Assembly: GCA_028583685.1 (NCBI GenBank) | Contig: JAMXIF010000003.1 | Coordinates: 74,232,633 to 74,296,632 of the forward strand | Origin: Petaurus breviceps papuanus | Lineage: Eukaryota > Chordata > Mammalia > Diprotodontia > Petauridae | DNA: 64,000 nucleotides | Direction of reading: 5' to 3' | In this document: one piece after another, positions 1 through 11,909 of the stretch | How positions within the stretch are numbered: the stretch's first letter is position 1 | How the letters are laid out: every line of letters starts with the position of its first letter | The notes under the pieces: model-generated | The model's database searches: none | Seen by the model: the letters and a program-made list of their open reading frames with translations, nothing else | Told to the model about the DNA's origin: nothing | Position numbers and translations under genes: made by a program

Positions 1-65
1 CCACTATACAAGCTTACTATGAAGCCCAAATAAGAAAACAGACATGAAGTATTTTGCAGCTAATA

Positions 66-273
66 ACTGATATTTATATAGTGCTTTAAAGTTAGTAAAT
101 CATTTTGTATATATTGTCTCCATTAAGCCTCACAACCACATAAAGATGCACATGATGCAGGTATTTCCCCCTTTTTGAAAATGTGTGTAGAAAATGAATT
201 TCAGACCATTAGTAAGTATAAGATGTGAGAAGTAATCTCCCTGACATCAAATCCTGAATTCTCTCCACTATAG
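66..273 (-). repeat. MIR/MON1-type CORE-SINE, minus strand
   Basis: On the plus strand this reads in reverse order: a tail like 'tttatatagtgctttaaag', then 'cctcacaacc', then a decayed core, then the head as 'ctctccactat'. This is the layout of a reversed MIR-family SINE with a tRNA-derived head. It is clearly old. Confidence 0.65.
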
Positions 274-1757
274 AAAAAAAAAAAAAGACAACCTACCTTT
301 TTGCTGAATAACAGAATCTTAGAGGGACAGATGGCCTATCTCTAGGGTATTCTTAACATATATTAAGACTTATTGACTTGTTTTTATAAAATATTTTGAT
401 AACTATATGTCAATATAATTAGTTTTTTAATCCTACATATTTCTATTTTAAGCTTTTAAAAACATTATTCTGTGATGTCCATAGGTTTCACCAGATTGCT
501 AAAGAGTCTATGACACCAACAAAAGACCTCCTGGTCAAATCTACTACATAAATGGAAAAAGATTCACCACAACAGCACAGTGAGAAATTATCATTCAGTT
601 TCTAATTAAAGATCCCCATTGGGGGGAATTCATTACCATAAGATGCAAACCATTCTACTTTTGGACACTGCTAATCTTCTAATTAGGAAATTTTTCTCTA
701 GACATCTGAAAAAGTCACTAAACTCTATATAATATTTGATTTGGAAAGACCACTAGCAGTAATAGACCCTAAGAACATCAAAGGCAAAAGAGAACATTCC
801 ATACATGCAAAACTATTTATAGAAGTATTTTTATGGTAGCGAAAATTGAAAACTTAGAGTATAATGAGTATACAAGATATATCATTAATAATAATATCAC
901 TTAAGAAGAAACTAGGAAAGATTTAAATGGTAAACTGATGGCAACAAACTTTTAAAATCCAGTGTGTGAGGTAGGCAAATTATGATATATTGAATTTGGG
1001 TATTAACATAACAAGGGTGGAATTGTTGTTGTTGCTTACCGCCCCCCTTTTGCTCCATGATGAGTCGTTTATAGTTTGTGACAATATTATTTCTCATGTT
1101 GATATGTTTTCTTTTCTTGTCTTCCTTGTCTCACTTCAAGTTCAGCAACAAGCTTGATTTTTAATTTAACCTTATTATGACAAAAGTTTTTATACCCACA
1201 GAGGAAATATTGCTGTTACCAATGACAATGAATGACATTCTGCCCATGAGGGCACATGTAGGTGGCAGCCTTATTACCGAAGTTTAAGTTGTGTTCAGTT
1301 GAGCAGACAGTCAAGAGGAAGTTTTTAGTGAAGGTCACCTTGTTTCTAAGTCCTTCTTGCTGCTGCATTTTTTATCTTTGCTCCTGTTAATCATCAGACT
1401 CTTCCCAGCAGTCATTTCAAACCTTTGTCTTCTTCTTTCTCAAGCACTACCCCCTTTCTTTTCCAAGGGTTTTCCAACTATGCTCTCCAACCCCTCCCTT
1501 CATGCCATGTACAGGAATGAAGATCTGCATCTGTGGAGAGGGCACCCACATCAAGGAAAGCCCTTTCAGTACTGAAATATTTGGAAGTAACGCCATGCCT
1601 CATTGCTTCCAATTTTGTTGAAAACCTCATAGTGTTAAATATGAAATTTTTGAAACTTCAGAGACCTTTATTCCTAGCTAAGACATGGACAAGGATACTA
1701 CTGAAAATGGATCAGAACACACTAAACATCTGTTATGAGATATCTTAGCTTTGTTAC
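274..1757. other. No gene or clear repeat seen
   Basis: AT-rich unassigned DNA. The 60-72 residue open frames here (912-1097, 1357-1575, 1533-1748) have low-complexity composition and no recognisable family features. Confidence 0.5.
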
Positions 1758-1928
1758 TATACACATATAAAAATATATAGATGTATAAAATTCATATATG
1801 TGTATATAGATATTTACAGTATATTCATATTTATTACTTATGTTCTATGCATTTCATTATATATTATATTGTATTGTATGTATATGGTATATACTTATAT
1901 ACATTTATAGCTTATTCATTTATATCAT

Positions 1929-1930
1929 GA

Positions 1931-1963
<33 letters not shown>

Positions 1964-1970
1964 TATATAG
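1929..1970. repeat. (AT)n microsatellite
   Basis: An almost uninterrupted AT dinucleotide run, within a broader ATAT-rich stretch from about 1758. It creates the apparent tyrosine/isoleucine reading frame on the minus strand. Confidence 0.9.
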
Positions 1971-2022
1971 TAAAGACCTTGGCAAATCTCAAAGTGTTAT
2001 ATAAATGGTAGCTATCATTAAG
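1971..2022 (+). repeat. CORE-SINE 3' tail fragment
   Basis: 'ggcaaatctcaaagtgttat' followed by 'ataaatggtagctatcatt' matches the 3' tail of marsupial MIR/MON1 SINEs. The rest of the element is replaced by the AT microsatellite just upstream. Confidence 0.6.
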
Positions 2023-2256
2023 AAAGAGAAATATAAAAACAACTCTGAGGGTTCCCTTCAAACTTTGCAAATTGGCAAGGATGAAAAATAGTGGGAACAA
2101 TAAGACCTTCCATGTTGTGATGCCCTACCCTCTGCTCTAATCTGCACTCTAGCTACTACTCTGGGTCCTTATGATTGGCAAGAGTTCATTATAAATGGTC
2201 CATTCCTAACCCGTCATGACTCTCTTTTTGCCATGTAGTAGTGTGTACCTTTCCCC

Positions 2257-2579
2257 TACTCAAACAGCAAGAACCCCAAGCACACCCAGGATGGCCTGCT
2301 AGCACAGGTTCTTCGATCTGCTTTTCTAGAACAGACTGCTCAAAAAGGGGTTAACAATCCTACTTGTAATTACATTCACTAGTTCAGGGGAAAGGTCAGC
2401 ACCCTAAATGTCAGAGAAAATAGAAGCAGAGAAATCAGCATAAAGACCAACCAATAGGGCTCCAGTTGTCTGAACATAGCAATATTGCTATATATTTTAT
2501 ATACATCACTGGATTGAGGGAGCACAGATAACATCTGAGTAGTCAGGGGACTCTTAACAAACACCTACTCAGAGTCTCA
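2257..2579 (-). mobile_element. Endogenous retrovirus solo LTR (fossil)
   Basis: About 320 bp that aligns in reverse orientation with the LTR-like insertion at 46128-46477. Shared blocks include 'acacccaggatgg', 'ctgctagca', 'ttgatctgctttt'-like sequence, 'aaaaggggttaaca', and the terminal 'cagagtctca'. No retroviral coding sequence is recognisable on either side, so this is a solo LTR fossil. The family name is not known to me and the class is undetermined. Divergence from the other copy suggests an old insertion. Confidence 0.7.
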
Positions 2580-3103
2580 ACCAGGAGTGAACCCCCAAAG
2601 CAAAATACCAACTCAGAGTACATATCCACTTCTCAGAGTCAGAAGACATCACAACCTTTGTGACTCAGTACCTAATCAACTTCATGCCAAAAGATGTGGA
2701 AGCTTTCCTACAAGCAAACTTCCCCCTAAGCAAGCTCCTCCTTGGGTAAATCCCTTCCCCAGTGGGTTCCATGTAAAGTCTAGTAATGGACAAAGAAGAT
2801 CTTATCCCATTAACATCACACCTACCTCCCCTAGTTTCTTCGTCTATCTCTAATGACAATAGAAAAATCAATACTACCATTCCTGGACAAGATAACTGCC
2901 AATTAACTGTCCTATAATTTTAATGAACATCTCTGAAACTTACCTGATCAAATCACTATTACTTGGTCACCACAACTCTATTTGGATCTTCTCTTTATAG
3001 AATGTAATCTTTTTTAAGATATGGACTGTTTTATTTTTCATTTTTATATCCCAGTGATTCTATATTTCTCATAAAAAAGAACTTAACAAAATGCTTTTTC
3101 ATT
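2580..3103. other. Unassigned DNA
   Basis: No gene is seen. Overlapping antisense frames at 2587-2880 show no family signature. It could be a further decayed repeat, but I cannot name one. Confidence 0.4.
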
Positions 3104-3368
3104 TGAGGCAGCTGTAGGTCAGTGGATAGAAAGTCAGGCCTGGCATCAGGAAAGGCTGAGTTCAAATCTGCCCTCAGACCCTTACTAGCTATGTGACTTT
3201 GGGAAAGTGGCAACTTCTGTTTGACCCCGTTTGCTCACCTGTAAAATGAAAATAATAACAACACCTTCTTTGTAGGGTTGTTGTTAGAATCAAAAAAGAA
3301 AATATTTGTAGAAGTGTTTAGCATAGTACCTGGCATGTAGTAAGGGCTATCTAAGTGTTTATTCCCTT
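3104..3368 (+). repeat. Marsupial CORE-SINE (MAR1/MON1 type)
   Basis: The head is 'aggcagctgtaggtcagtgg'. It is followed by B-box-like 'gagttcaaatctgc', the core 'cttactagctatgtgac', then a 3' region with 'gtagggttgttgttag' and 'tagcatagtacctggcatg'. The element is near full length in plus orientation. The head is tRNA-derived but is not a functional tRNA. Confidence 0.85.
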
Positions 3369-3424
3369 TCCCTCCTCCCCTTTCATTCATTCAAGATAGG
3401 CACATTAAAGCACCATTGATGGAT

Positions 3425-4055
3425 CTGTGAAATCATCCAACTATTATGGCTTTCAATTTAGAAATATAAAAGAAAAAGGACTAAATTCTCCATACTTTTT
3501 TATCCAGTAACCCCACTATTGGGAAAATATTGCTTAAGATAGTCAAAGACAAAGATCTGGTGATATATGCCAAAACATTCATAGTAGCACTCTTTGTAAT
3601 AGCAAGGGACTGGAAACAAAGTGGGTCCTCATTGATTGGCGAATGGTTGAAAAAAATGAATGATTTTGAATGCATTAGACTATTTATTGGAAGTAATAAA
3701 TGAAAAATACAAGGAAGTCAGAGAAAGATGGGAAAATCTGTATCAACTGATACAGAGTGAAATAAGTAGAAACAAAAGAACAGTATACATCATGACTATA
3801 GCACCATAATTGAAAAGAAAGGTAGTTGTATGCTGAGTAAATGGAAAATCAGTGATGGACTTGGAGAAAAGATAATTAAATATAGCTCTGTCCCTATGGC
3901 AGAGAGGTTCATTGTGTTAGTATAGAATGTTGACTACACAGTCAAGTGTGGTCATTGTATCAGGCATTTGTGCTACTTTATTTTTCTTTAGTAGAATAAA
4001 AGGATTCAATTTGATAGGGGATTCTTCCCCTTTCCCCCCCAAAAAGATTATGATA
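3425..4055 (+). mobile_element. Old L1 3' end (ORF2 C-terminus + 3' UTR)
   Basis: 'ccagtaaccccactattggg' and 'gcaagggactggaaacaaag' match the segment encoding the L1 ORF2 C-terminal region, which is better preserved in this window at 49620. It is followed by a diverged 3' UTR that differs from the other L1 ends here, so it is an older subfamily. Heavily 5'-truncated. Confidence 0.7.
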
Positions 4056-7000
4056 TAAATACAAAAGGGACCAATTAAAAGTATATTTTTAAAAGATAAG
4101 GGTATTTTTCTATTCCTAACAATATGTTGAGATTTTCATTATCCTTATAAAGTGTTATGGAATAAGCTAGTCCTGATGTAATATAGGTCAAATCTTAGAG
4201 CAATCAACTTTAAGGGGCTATACAAATTAATTTGCTGTATTGGAATGGTGCTGTATATTGTGTATTGCTTGAAATAAGTAGATTGTCAGTCAGAGGTTAG
4301 AAATCCAGTTTCTATGTAGTCTTTTAAAAATATATTATGGTATTAGTTGTAAAAAGGCCTAAGCTGTCAAATCCCAAGAAACAAGTGCTGTCATAATATG
4401 TATTTGATGCTACTCCCCTTATCGCCCATTGAAGATGTCACCATACAAAGGAAAAACTGTCCCTCTCCTTCAGGATTCTAGAATCCAAGGGTATTTGATT
4501 GGACCAACTGCCATCAGCATACTGAAAAGCTCCTTACTGATCTACAATTCAGTCTTCCCACCTCATGAAATAAGGATATAAATTTACATCAATTCATTGA
4601 TAACTAAATCATTAGGCTTTTCTTGTTTTTGTTTGTTTATTTGTGTTTGCTACTGTGAAAGTAAGGCTTGAGAAGAACCAAAGCAAGTAATATTTAAATT
4701 TACTCACCAGACCATTAAATTATTTGTTCTTAGTCTTTCTTACAAATGTGTGATGATTGTCTTTTGGGAAGAAAACTAATTTTCTTTTTGCCTGTCCTAT
4801 TTTCACATGACATATCTTCATATGCAGAATGAGAGTAATGCCCATATTAGGGAAAATAGAACAGTGGACTTGATTTTTTCTTTTTTTAATATATAGCATA
4901 GTATATTGTATATTCAGTAAATACTCAAAACCAAATTACTTAATATAAATGATTAATGCTAGCTTATTAATTCAATTCATGAATTTGGATTGGCATTTTT
5001 CCAAAGAAAGTAGCTAATTTCTAGATCTGATGCTAGACCTTATGCACCATTGAGATCTCTGGGCTATTTTTAAAATTTGTTATGCTTAAGCACTTAAAAT
5101 TTTTCTTTAAAAATGCTTACACTGATAAAAATTTTGCATTCTATTGGCAACAGTTACATTTTAAAGGAATCAGTGCTCCAGAAAAGAGATTATTAGAGTG
5201 TACTTTAGGGATGCAAGTTCCATTAAAGTTAAAACTAGCTAGCTCAAATTATATTTCTCGAGGATAGATGTGCATACCTTTGTCTGAACTGAGACTCTTA
5301 AGTTTTTTTTTTTAAATCTGTTTGAAGGGGTTTACATCAATGTCCCGAACATTACAGAGAAGACTCTCTCAAATCTACAATTCACTTAAAGACATTAAAT
5401 TCAAAATGAAGTAAGCTGAAAAAAAATCAATTTTATCAATAAAAAACCTTCCTTAAATTTCTTACAACCTCAAAGGACCACATCAGCCTCAAATATATGG
5501 CAGACTACTGAGGCAAAAGAATCAGGACAATATTTTCTTGGACTGACTTACATACACATTTATAATCCCTGGAGTGTCGAAAGAAAGCATTTATTGCAAA
5601 AGCCCATTCTGTTTGTTGGACTATTTCTATGAAACACCATCGAATTTCTCTAGCTTGGTTTATCTCACATTTAAACTAACAATCAGTTTGCTGTCAACTC
5701 AAGAAATGGACACACAATAGTCCTTGTACAGGAGAGGAAAATTCAATACTCTTCAACCAAGTTAGTGTTAGGCAGGATGTTGGTGGTAACCTACTAGCTA
5801 TTTCTTGCATTAGTAGAATCGAGCTGTTTTCTGTTATCACATTTCCAAAATGATTGCCTTTTGTTTGAATAATTCTAGGCATAGTGCCATCTATTCCTAA
5901 TAATGCTTCTAAAGGCATTGTTTTTACTTATTATAAACAAGATAATAAAAAAATGGACACACTCTTAAGCAATGGGAGCTGTGTTAGGCTAACAGTTATT
6001 GTTTATTAAATCCTTAAAAGTTTAATGTCTGACTAATCTTGAATGATAGTCCTAATCCAACTTTCTGTTGTCTCTTTCTCAAAGCATCTTAACACTGCTT
6101 CTGAGTAAATAGCAATGATGGAAAGGGAATCCCTGTGGCAGAAATTAAGAAATAAAGTATGGGGGATTAACCTCCAGCCTTATGTGCTTTTATCTCTAGT
6201 CTGCCTGGAAACCAAAGAGAGACTGTTTAACCATTAAAAAAGATTAAAGGTATTAATTAGTCTAAGAGATAGAAACCTATCACCCTTATGTCAGACAAAC
6301 CCAGAATAAACCTTCTAACAGATTAAAAATAAAGCACAATTTGTTCAGAATTGCATTTGATGAGTGTCTTATACTCATATTTTTGAACGAAAGCAAATGA
6401 GGCTGAAAGTGAATAAATATTTTGGAAACACTTTTTTTTGAGGGGATAGAAAGGGGACAGTAAAAGTGGTAGAGTTAGAGCAATTCTTTATATCCAAGTT
6501 GTTTCTGAGGCTTGATACTAAAAGATATACACATATATGTACAAATGTGTGGGTATGTGTATGTATATGTATATATTTATATATGTTTATGTAAATGTAT
6601 ATGTATGTATCTTTCTATATAATTAAGACTTTAAAAGACCATTTAAACAGGATAATGAAAGAAAATTAACAAATATTCGAAATATTGAAGTAATGGAACT
6701 CAGAACTGCTTTGCCAGTATTCTCCCCTGCTCCCACCGCAAATGGTCTCACTATAAAGTAAATTTTAAATTATGTAGGAATTATTTTAAGTGCTTCTTTC
6801 AGCAAAAACAGATATAATGCTCATCATAGTTATAAGCTATGATGTCTCAGGACAGATTAGAAGTCTTTCAATGTCAGTTGTCAGTGAGAGATGAAAAAAT
6901 GTTGTTCCATATAGAAGACTTTAGGGAAAATAAGATATATTTATATCCTACAGTAACCTATTTTTCTATTTCATTTTTATTACTTAACTATTTACACATT

Positions 7001-7719
7001 TTTTCCTATGAAATATAAGATGCTGTCTTTTGGATTCTGATTCCAAATAAGACATTCTTATTTTTAAAAATTGGTGCTAATAAAGTATCCTCATCTGCTC
7101 ATGTGCTAAAGGTGACCCTCTTAGAAAATAGATTATGATGAGTTTAACAAATTGTAATGGGCTATATTAAACAGCTCTATTTGAAATATGTTTAAAGCAG
7201 CTGCTAAATAGAAAATTGAAAAAAATGATACAAAAGGTCATAATCAAAGGGATACTTTGAGCACATACTAAGAGCTGATAAAAGACACAAATAACAATTT
7301 TGCACAAAGGTTACATACATGCATAATGTATGTCTAGTGCGTACTCTATACTGTACTGTATTACCCTAACCTTTATTTATTTGCAAGCCAATTAGATGAA
7401 ATTTTTACTATATTCTCTGAAGTATGGATAATGAAAAGCTAAAAGAACAGCTACTCAGTGCAGCACTACTAGCTCATGTGTCAATGCAATACACATCTTA
7501 AATCTCACATAGAATTCATTACTGAGGATTAAAAAAAAACAAGCATTGAAACTATAAAATTAAGCTGATTTTAAGTATTTGCTAAGAGCTTTGACCTAAA
7601 GAAAACTTTTAATACATTACCCATTACGGGAGTTCTATTCCTCCTTTTGCATCTTATGTTTTTAAATACATTGAAAGAACAGTACATTTATCATCAATCA
7701 TCTTTATCAAAGAACACAT

Positions 7720-7900
7720 GCGTTGACTACCCACTGTGTGCAATGCACTGTGCGAGGCTGGCAAGTTAAAGCTGCCACTGTGGCATTTATTTCTTATGTG
7801 TCTTTACATTGCCAAGGGCCACTGAGTAGTGTCAAGTCAATTCAATTCAACTTAATGAACATTTCTGAAACACCTACGTTGTGTAAAGGCGGCTGCACTA
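7720..7900 (-). repeat. Possible L2 3'-tail remnants
   Basis: 'ctgtgtgcaatgcactgtgc' and 'aatgaacatttctgaaacac' resemble reversed L2 3' ends ('tattgagcacctactatgtg' style). They are short and diverged. Confidence 0.35.
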
Positions 7901-8011
7901 AAAAATGGGTCAAGCAGGGTACCAGGGCTCACATCTTTTTTTTTTTTTTATCAACATGAGTGCTTCAAAATGCTACTACTTAATTTTTTCAACATTAAGT
8001 TAATAGGGTTT

Positions 8012-8140
8012 TTCTTCTATTCTTCCTCTCCTTTTCTCCTTTAACCCTTCCTGACCTCTCCTTTCTTCCTTTCTTCCTTCCCCCCCTCCTTCCTTACTTT
8101 TTCTTTCCTCTTTCTTTCCTCCATTCTTCCTTTCATATAA
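8012..8140. repeat. Polypyrimidine tract
   Basis: Almost purely C/T on the plus strand (cttcc/tttctt units). The minus-strand 83-residue frame rich in Lys/Glu/Gly/Arg at 8000-8251 is a by-product of it. Confidence 0.85.
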
Positions 8141-9020
8141 AAAAAAATTCCAAAGATTATTTGGAGTACATGCCCTAAGATTTGAGTCTAATTTGCTGGG
8201 AAAGAAATCACCTCCTTTTCTATACATCAGTTGTCCCTCTTTAAGACACACTTAATTGGCAAATTGCTGTGGAGATAAAGAGACTGTACAGATTTTTGTT
8301 GTTTTTTTTCTCATATGGATGGAGCAGACTAATATGTAGAGAGATACCAAAAACATACGTGAAAATGTAAAAGTATACTAGATAGATTTAAATGGATTTC
8401 TCAGGGAAAATTATCCATGGGATAATTTGGATGCCATGAATCCAAAACAAATGAAACAGATGCATTATAAACATTTTAAAATGAAGCTTTATAAGAAATT
8501 AACAGACCTTCAAATAAAGTAGTGATGCTGAATATCATTATAATAATCTATGTTCAATAATTTAACAAACTATGTGCCTCAAAGAACATGACAGAAGAAA
8601 ATGTCCTTTAAAGCATTCATTCAGTTGAGCTTCTTGAGAATACCTAGTTTGGAAAATGTTTTTGATTATTTTCCTCATCAAAAACTCAGATATTTAATTG
8701 CATTGATTACACACACACACAAACACACATTTCCTGCAATATTTTTCTCTTGTGCGACTAGTCTCTCACTTGTTACTGTACCATTTATGGAGTGCTCACC
8801 ACTAGTGAATTAGAATGTGTAAACACTTAGGAGGAAAAGTTATCTTTATATTGATCTATTCCATGCCTCTTCAATTTAATTTTTTTTACAGTGGCAAACC
8901 AGCATTGGACACAGAAGACAGTGCTTTATTTAAATAACAGATTTTTAAGAGGCCTTATTAATCAGAATCTTTGTGTTGGATAATTACAGCATGCATTATC
9001 TCTGAGCACTTAACTAATGG

Positions 9021-9278
9021 TTGGCACAGCAGAAATACAGAGGTATACAAGCCCTACTGACCTTTCTAGTGGGCATCCTCTCCAACCAAATAGAGCACAT
9101 CACAGGAACCCTTGTAGAAGAGGTCAATTTCCACCCACTCTCACACCCTAAGACTATTGTTTATTTCAAGGATTCAAGGTTGGTCGACCAGACCTCCAGG
9201 TCAGGGAACTGGACCTTTGAAATAATGACAAATGAGTGGGGTGGTCATTTTAATGTCTCCCCAGGCCTCAAATAAAGA
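9021..9278 (+). other. 84-residue open frame of unknown nature
   Basis: Starts 'MAQQKYRGIQALLTFLVG' and ends with a TAA that lies inside an AATAAA hexamer (about 9272-9279). No domain is recognised. Length and setting do not exceed what chance allows in this window. It could be a fragment of an old repeat. I do not call it a gene. Confidence 0.15.
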
Positions 9279-9891
9279 GTTTTAACAGATCACAAACACT
9301 ATATTATTTTGTTTGTGGTGACATTTCTAAAAGCTAGGGGCTATATTTTCTCTCTCTCTCTATTCCATAGACAACCTTTATGTAGCACATTAAAATATAG
9401 ACACAAAAAGTAGTATGCAAAGTGATCATAAACTTTGTTCCCTTCAAAATATTCCATGAGATTACAAGTGCCATACTTCACTCTCAGCTCTGGAGAGGAT
9501 ATATAATCAATAAAGGATAACATTAATTATATTTAAGACAAGAAAGCTTTACATGATCAGTACACAGAATAGAAATTCAATGCAGATTTCATTTCAATTA
9601 CTGTAATTCCTGGGTGGAAAAAAAAATCTAGTTGCAAAGTTTTAAACAGCAAGGCTATATTTAAACATAATCCTAGGTCAGATAACTTGAATCAACATGA
9701 AAATTATAATTTTAAATTGGAATTATTGCCAATGAAATACATATGACTAATCATCCAAATTGGATAGAGTTTATGCATTTCAAACTCATTATCAGCTAAT
9801 ATCAAGTTAACAAACCATAGTCTGTTCTTGTAAAGGAAGGGCAGAAGACAGTTTGAAGTCATTCAGTAATGCTGAATAATTTTTTCCAGGT

Positions 9892-9893
<2 letters not shown>

Positions 9894-9933
<40 letters not shown>
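9894..9933. repeat. (GT)n microsatellite, ~20 units
   Basis: Uninterrupted GT dinucleotide run. Likely length-polymorphic. Confidence 0.97.
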
Positions 9934-9934
<1 letters not shown>

Positions 9935-10947
9935 TTTCTGCAGCTGAGTGTCTGAATTTAAGCATTGGTACAACTCTTCAAATTGCAAAATCTAGATGGT
10001 CACATGATCTGGTTCAGAGGAGACATGTAATTGCATGTGAACAATGCTACTGACTTTTAAAATCACTTACAGGAATCTTTTAATGATGTAGTCCTTCCCT
10101 GTTTACACATGCTATTACATATGCTTCCACCAATAGAAAAATTAACTGTGTCTTTTTGGAGTTTTCTCTTTCAATTTCTCTAGTTCATTAGATAAAAGTA
10201 GGAAGGAAGAACCTGGTAAGGAACCTTATGAAAGATCTGCCTTAAAATCTGATTTGATCTTTTCCCATAAAAGGAAATGGCACATCCCAGGTCAAGAGGC
10301 CATATCATTTCCAATTATGATAAACTGAGATAACATGACTTGACAGTCTTTTTTTTTTTTTGCCCCTTGAATGCCTCCTGTAAACAAGGTACATCTAAAA
10401 TTGGTACCATACCCCAGTACCTCTTCTCAATATAATAAATTTGAAGAGAAGGGACAGGAAATGTTCAGGACACAAGGACATAATGAATTCCTCCCCACAC
10501 CGCATATATACATGATTGAGAGAACAGATCAATGCTTTGAGATAGAAAAGGACAAGATACTCAATTGATTTCATCCAACTTCTTACTAATAGTCCCATAA
10601 TGAAACTATGAGGCTTGAGGCATAATAATGTCTTAAAGAGTCATATGAATTTTCTTCTCTCATCTAATTTGGCTGTGGGTATTAAAGAAACATATTGGGT
10701 TCACTATGGCCTGCATATGACTTACTGAACCTCAAAGAAATTGGATAATAAGTAAGCGATAAGAATGTGATCATCTATGGCCTGGCATACTTTCACTTTG
10801 CACTAACAAGCAATAAGGGCAAAAATGTAGATCCTTGAAGTCTATTCAGGCCACAAGAACCCTTTGGTACTTCCAGGTATCAAATCTGAAGAAAAAGCAG
10901 AGATTTTAGACTTTGAAACTAAAATTCATTTTGTTCAGTATTTGTGC
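9934..10947. other. No gene seen
   Basis: Unassigned sequence with a poly-T run near 10348. Opposed short frames at 10371-10598 carry no family signature. Confidence 0.45.
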
Positions 10948-11212
10948 ATATTTAGTTTGGAAAAGAGAATGCTCACTAGCAAAGGGGTTGGGCGTGATGG
11001 CTCTCTTGGGTTAACTGGAGATCCATAGCTTGGAAGAGCTAGGTCCCAAAAGACAGGATGTGGAACAATGGGCAAACATTACAGAGGAGCAAATCGATGT
11101 AAGGGGGAAAAATACCTAACAATCAGAGCTCTACAACAGTTTTTGAGGAAATGGTGGATGAATACTTGTTAGTGATATTGTAGAGAAGATTCTGGCTTGG
11201 TTATGAGGTGGA
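10948..11212 (+). repeat. CR1/L3-like LINE 3' fragment
   Basis: 'tttagtttggaaaagagaat', then 'aggatgtggaacaatgggca', then 'cctaacaatcagagct', then 'gatattgtagagaagattct' follow the block order of the CR1/L3-type 3' region seen at 34287-34590. Diverged and truncated. Confidence 0.55.
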
Positions 11213-11249
11213 ATGAGGCCTAAAATGAACTGAAACAAGAAGGTATAGG

Positions 11250-11402
11250 GTCAAAAAAGACTGTGGAGGCCATCTAGCCCAATCCCTCACTAGGAAATGT
11301 TGGCTAGTGGAGGGTATTTGTATAATGTTACACAGGTTGTATGTGTCAGTAATGGGATTTGAAACTACCTCAGAGCCAGCTACTATACCACAACCTCCAA
11401 GT
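11250..11402 (+). repeat. MIR3-like SINE
   Basis: 'ggaggccatctagcccaatc' followed by 'ttacacaggttgtatgtgtc' and 'gatttgaaact' has the same block order as the better copy at 60455-60660. Both resemble marsupial MIR3-type SINEs. Confidence 0.55.
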
Positions 11403-11909
11403 TTCCTTCCTACTCTGAATTCAAGTACAATATTTTATGGTCTTACGTTGCTAAAGCTGAGAATATCTCCTTTTCTACTAGTTAATTCCCTAATGCATAC
11501 ATAAAACTCATACAGCCTCCTCTCTCTTTATTTTATTTTTTTGGGCTCTTTATTAACTTGTTTACTTTTAGTGTACAAAATTCATTACCCCAATTCCTTG
11601 AGTTTCAAATTTTCTCTCCCTCCCCCTTGCCCCTCCATGGCAACATACAATCAAGTACAGTATCTGCAAATACTTTCACATTAGGCATTAGTCAAGTTAT
11701 AAAGAAGGATTGTATCAGATGGAATGAAGAATGGGAAAAAAGAAACAAAACCAGACAAGAAAAAGAAAAAGGGCAGGTAGTTTGCTTCAATCTGGGTAGA
11801 AACTCAGTTCTTTCTCTGGATGTAAACATCTCTCTCCATCATGAGTCTTTTGGGATTGACTTATGACTCTGGATTGCTGAGAAGAGTCCAGTTTATCAAA
11901 GTTGGTGGT

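Larger units (their letters stand above)
4056..8990. other. Repeat-poor AT-rich interval, no gene seen
   Basis: I recognise no exon in nearly 5 kb and only weak repeat traces: short L2-tail-like words at 7720-7900 and a polypyrimidine run at 8012-8140. ORFs such as 5082-5267 and 5694-5918 are short and family-less. Low repeat content in otherwise repeat-packed DNA makes this a place to look for conserved noncoding sequence. Confidence 0.5.

Noticed and set aside
1912-2100. 62-residue minus frame ending in Tyr-Ile repeats
   Set aside because: Read-through of the (AT)n tract.
8000-8251. 83-residue Lys/Glu/Arg-rich minus frame
   Set aside because: By-product of the polypyrimidine run on the other strand; no homology signature.
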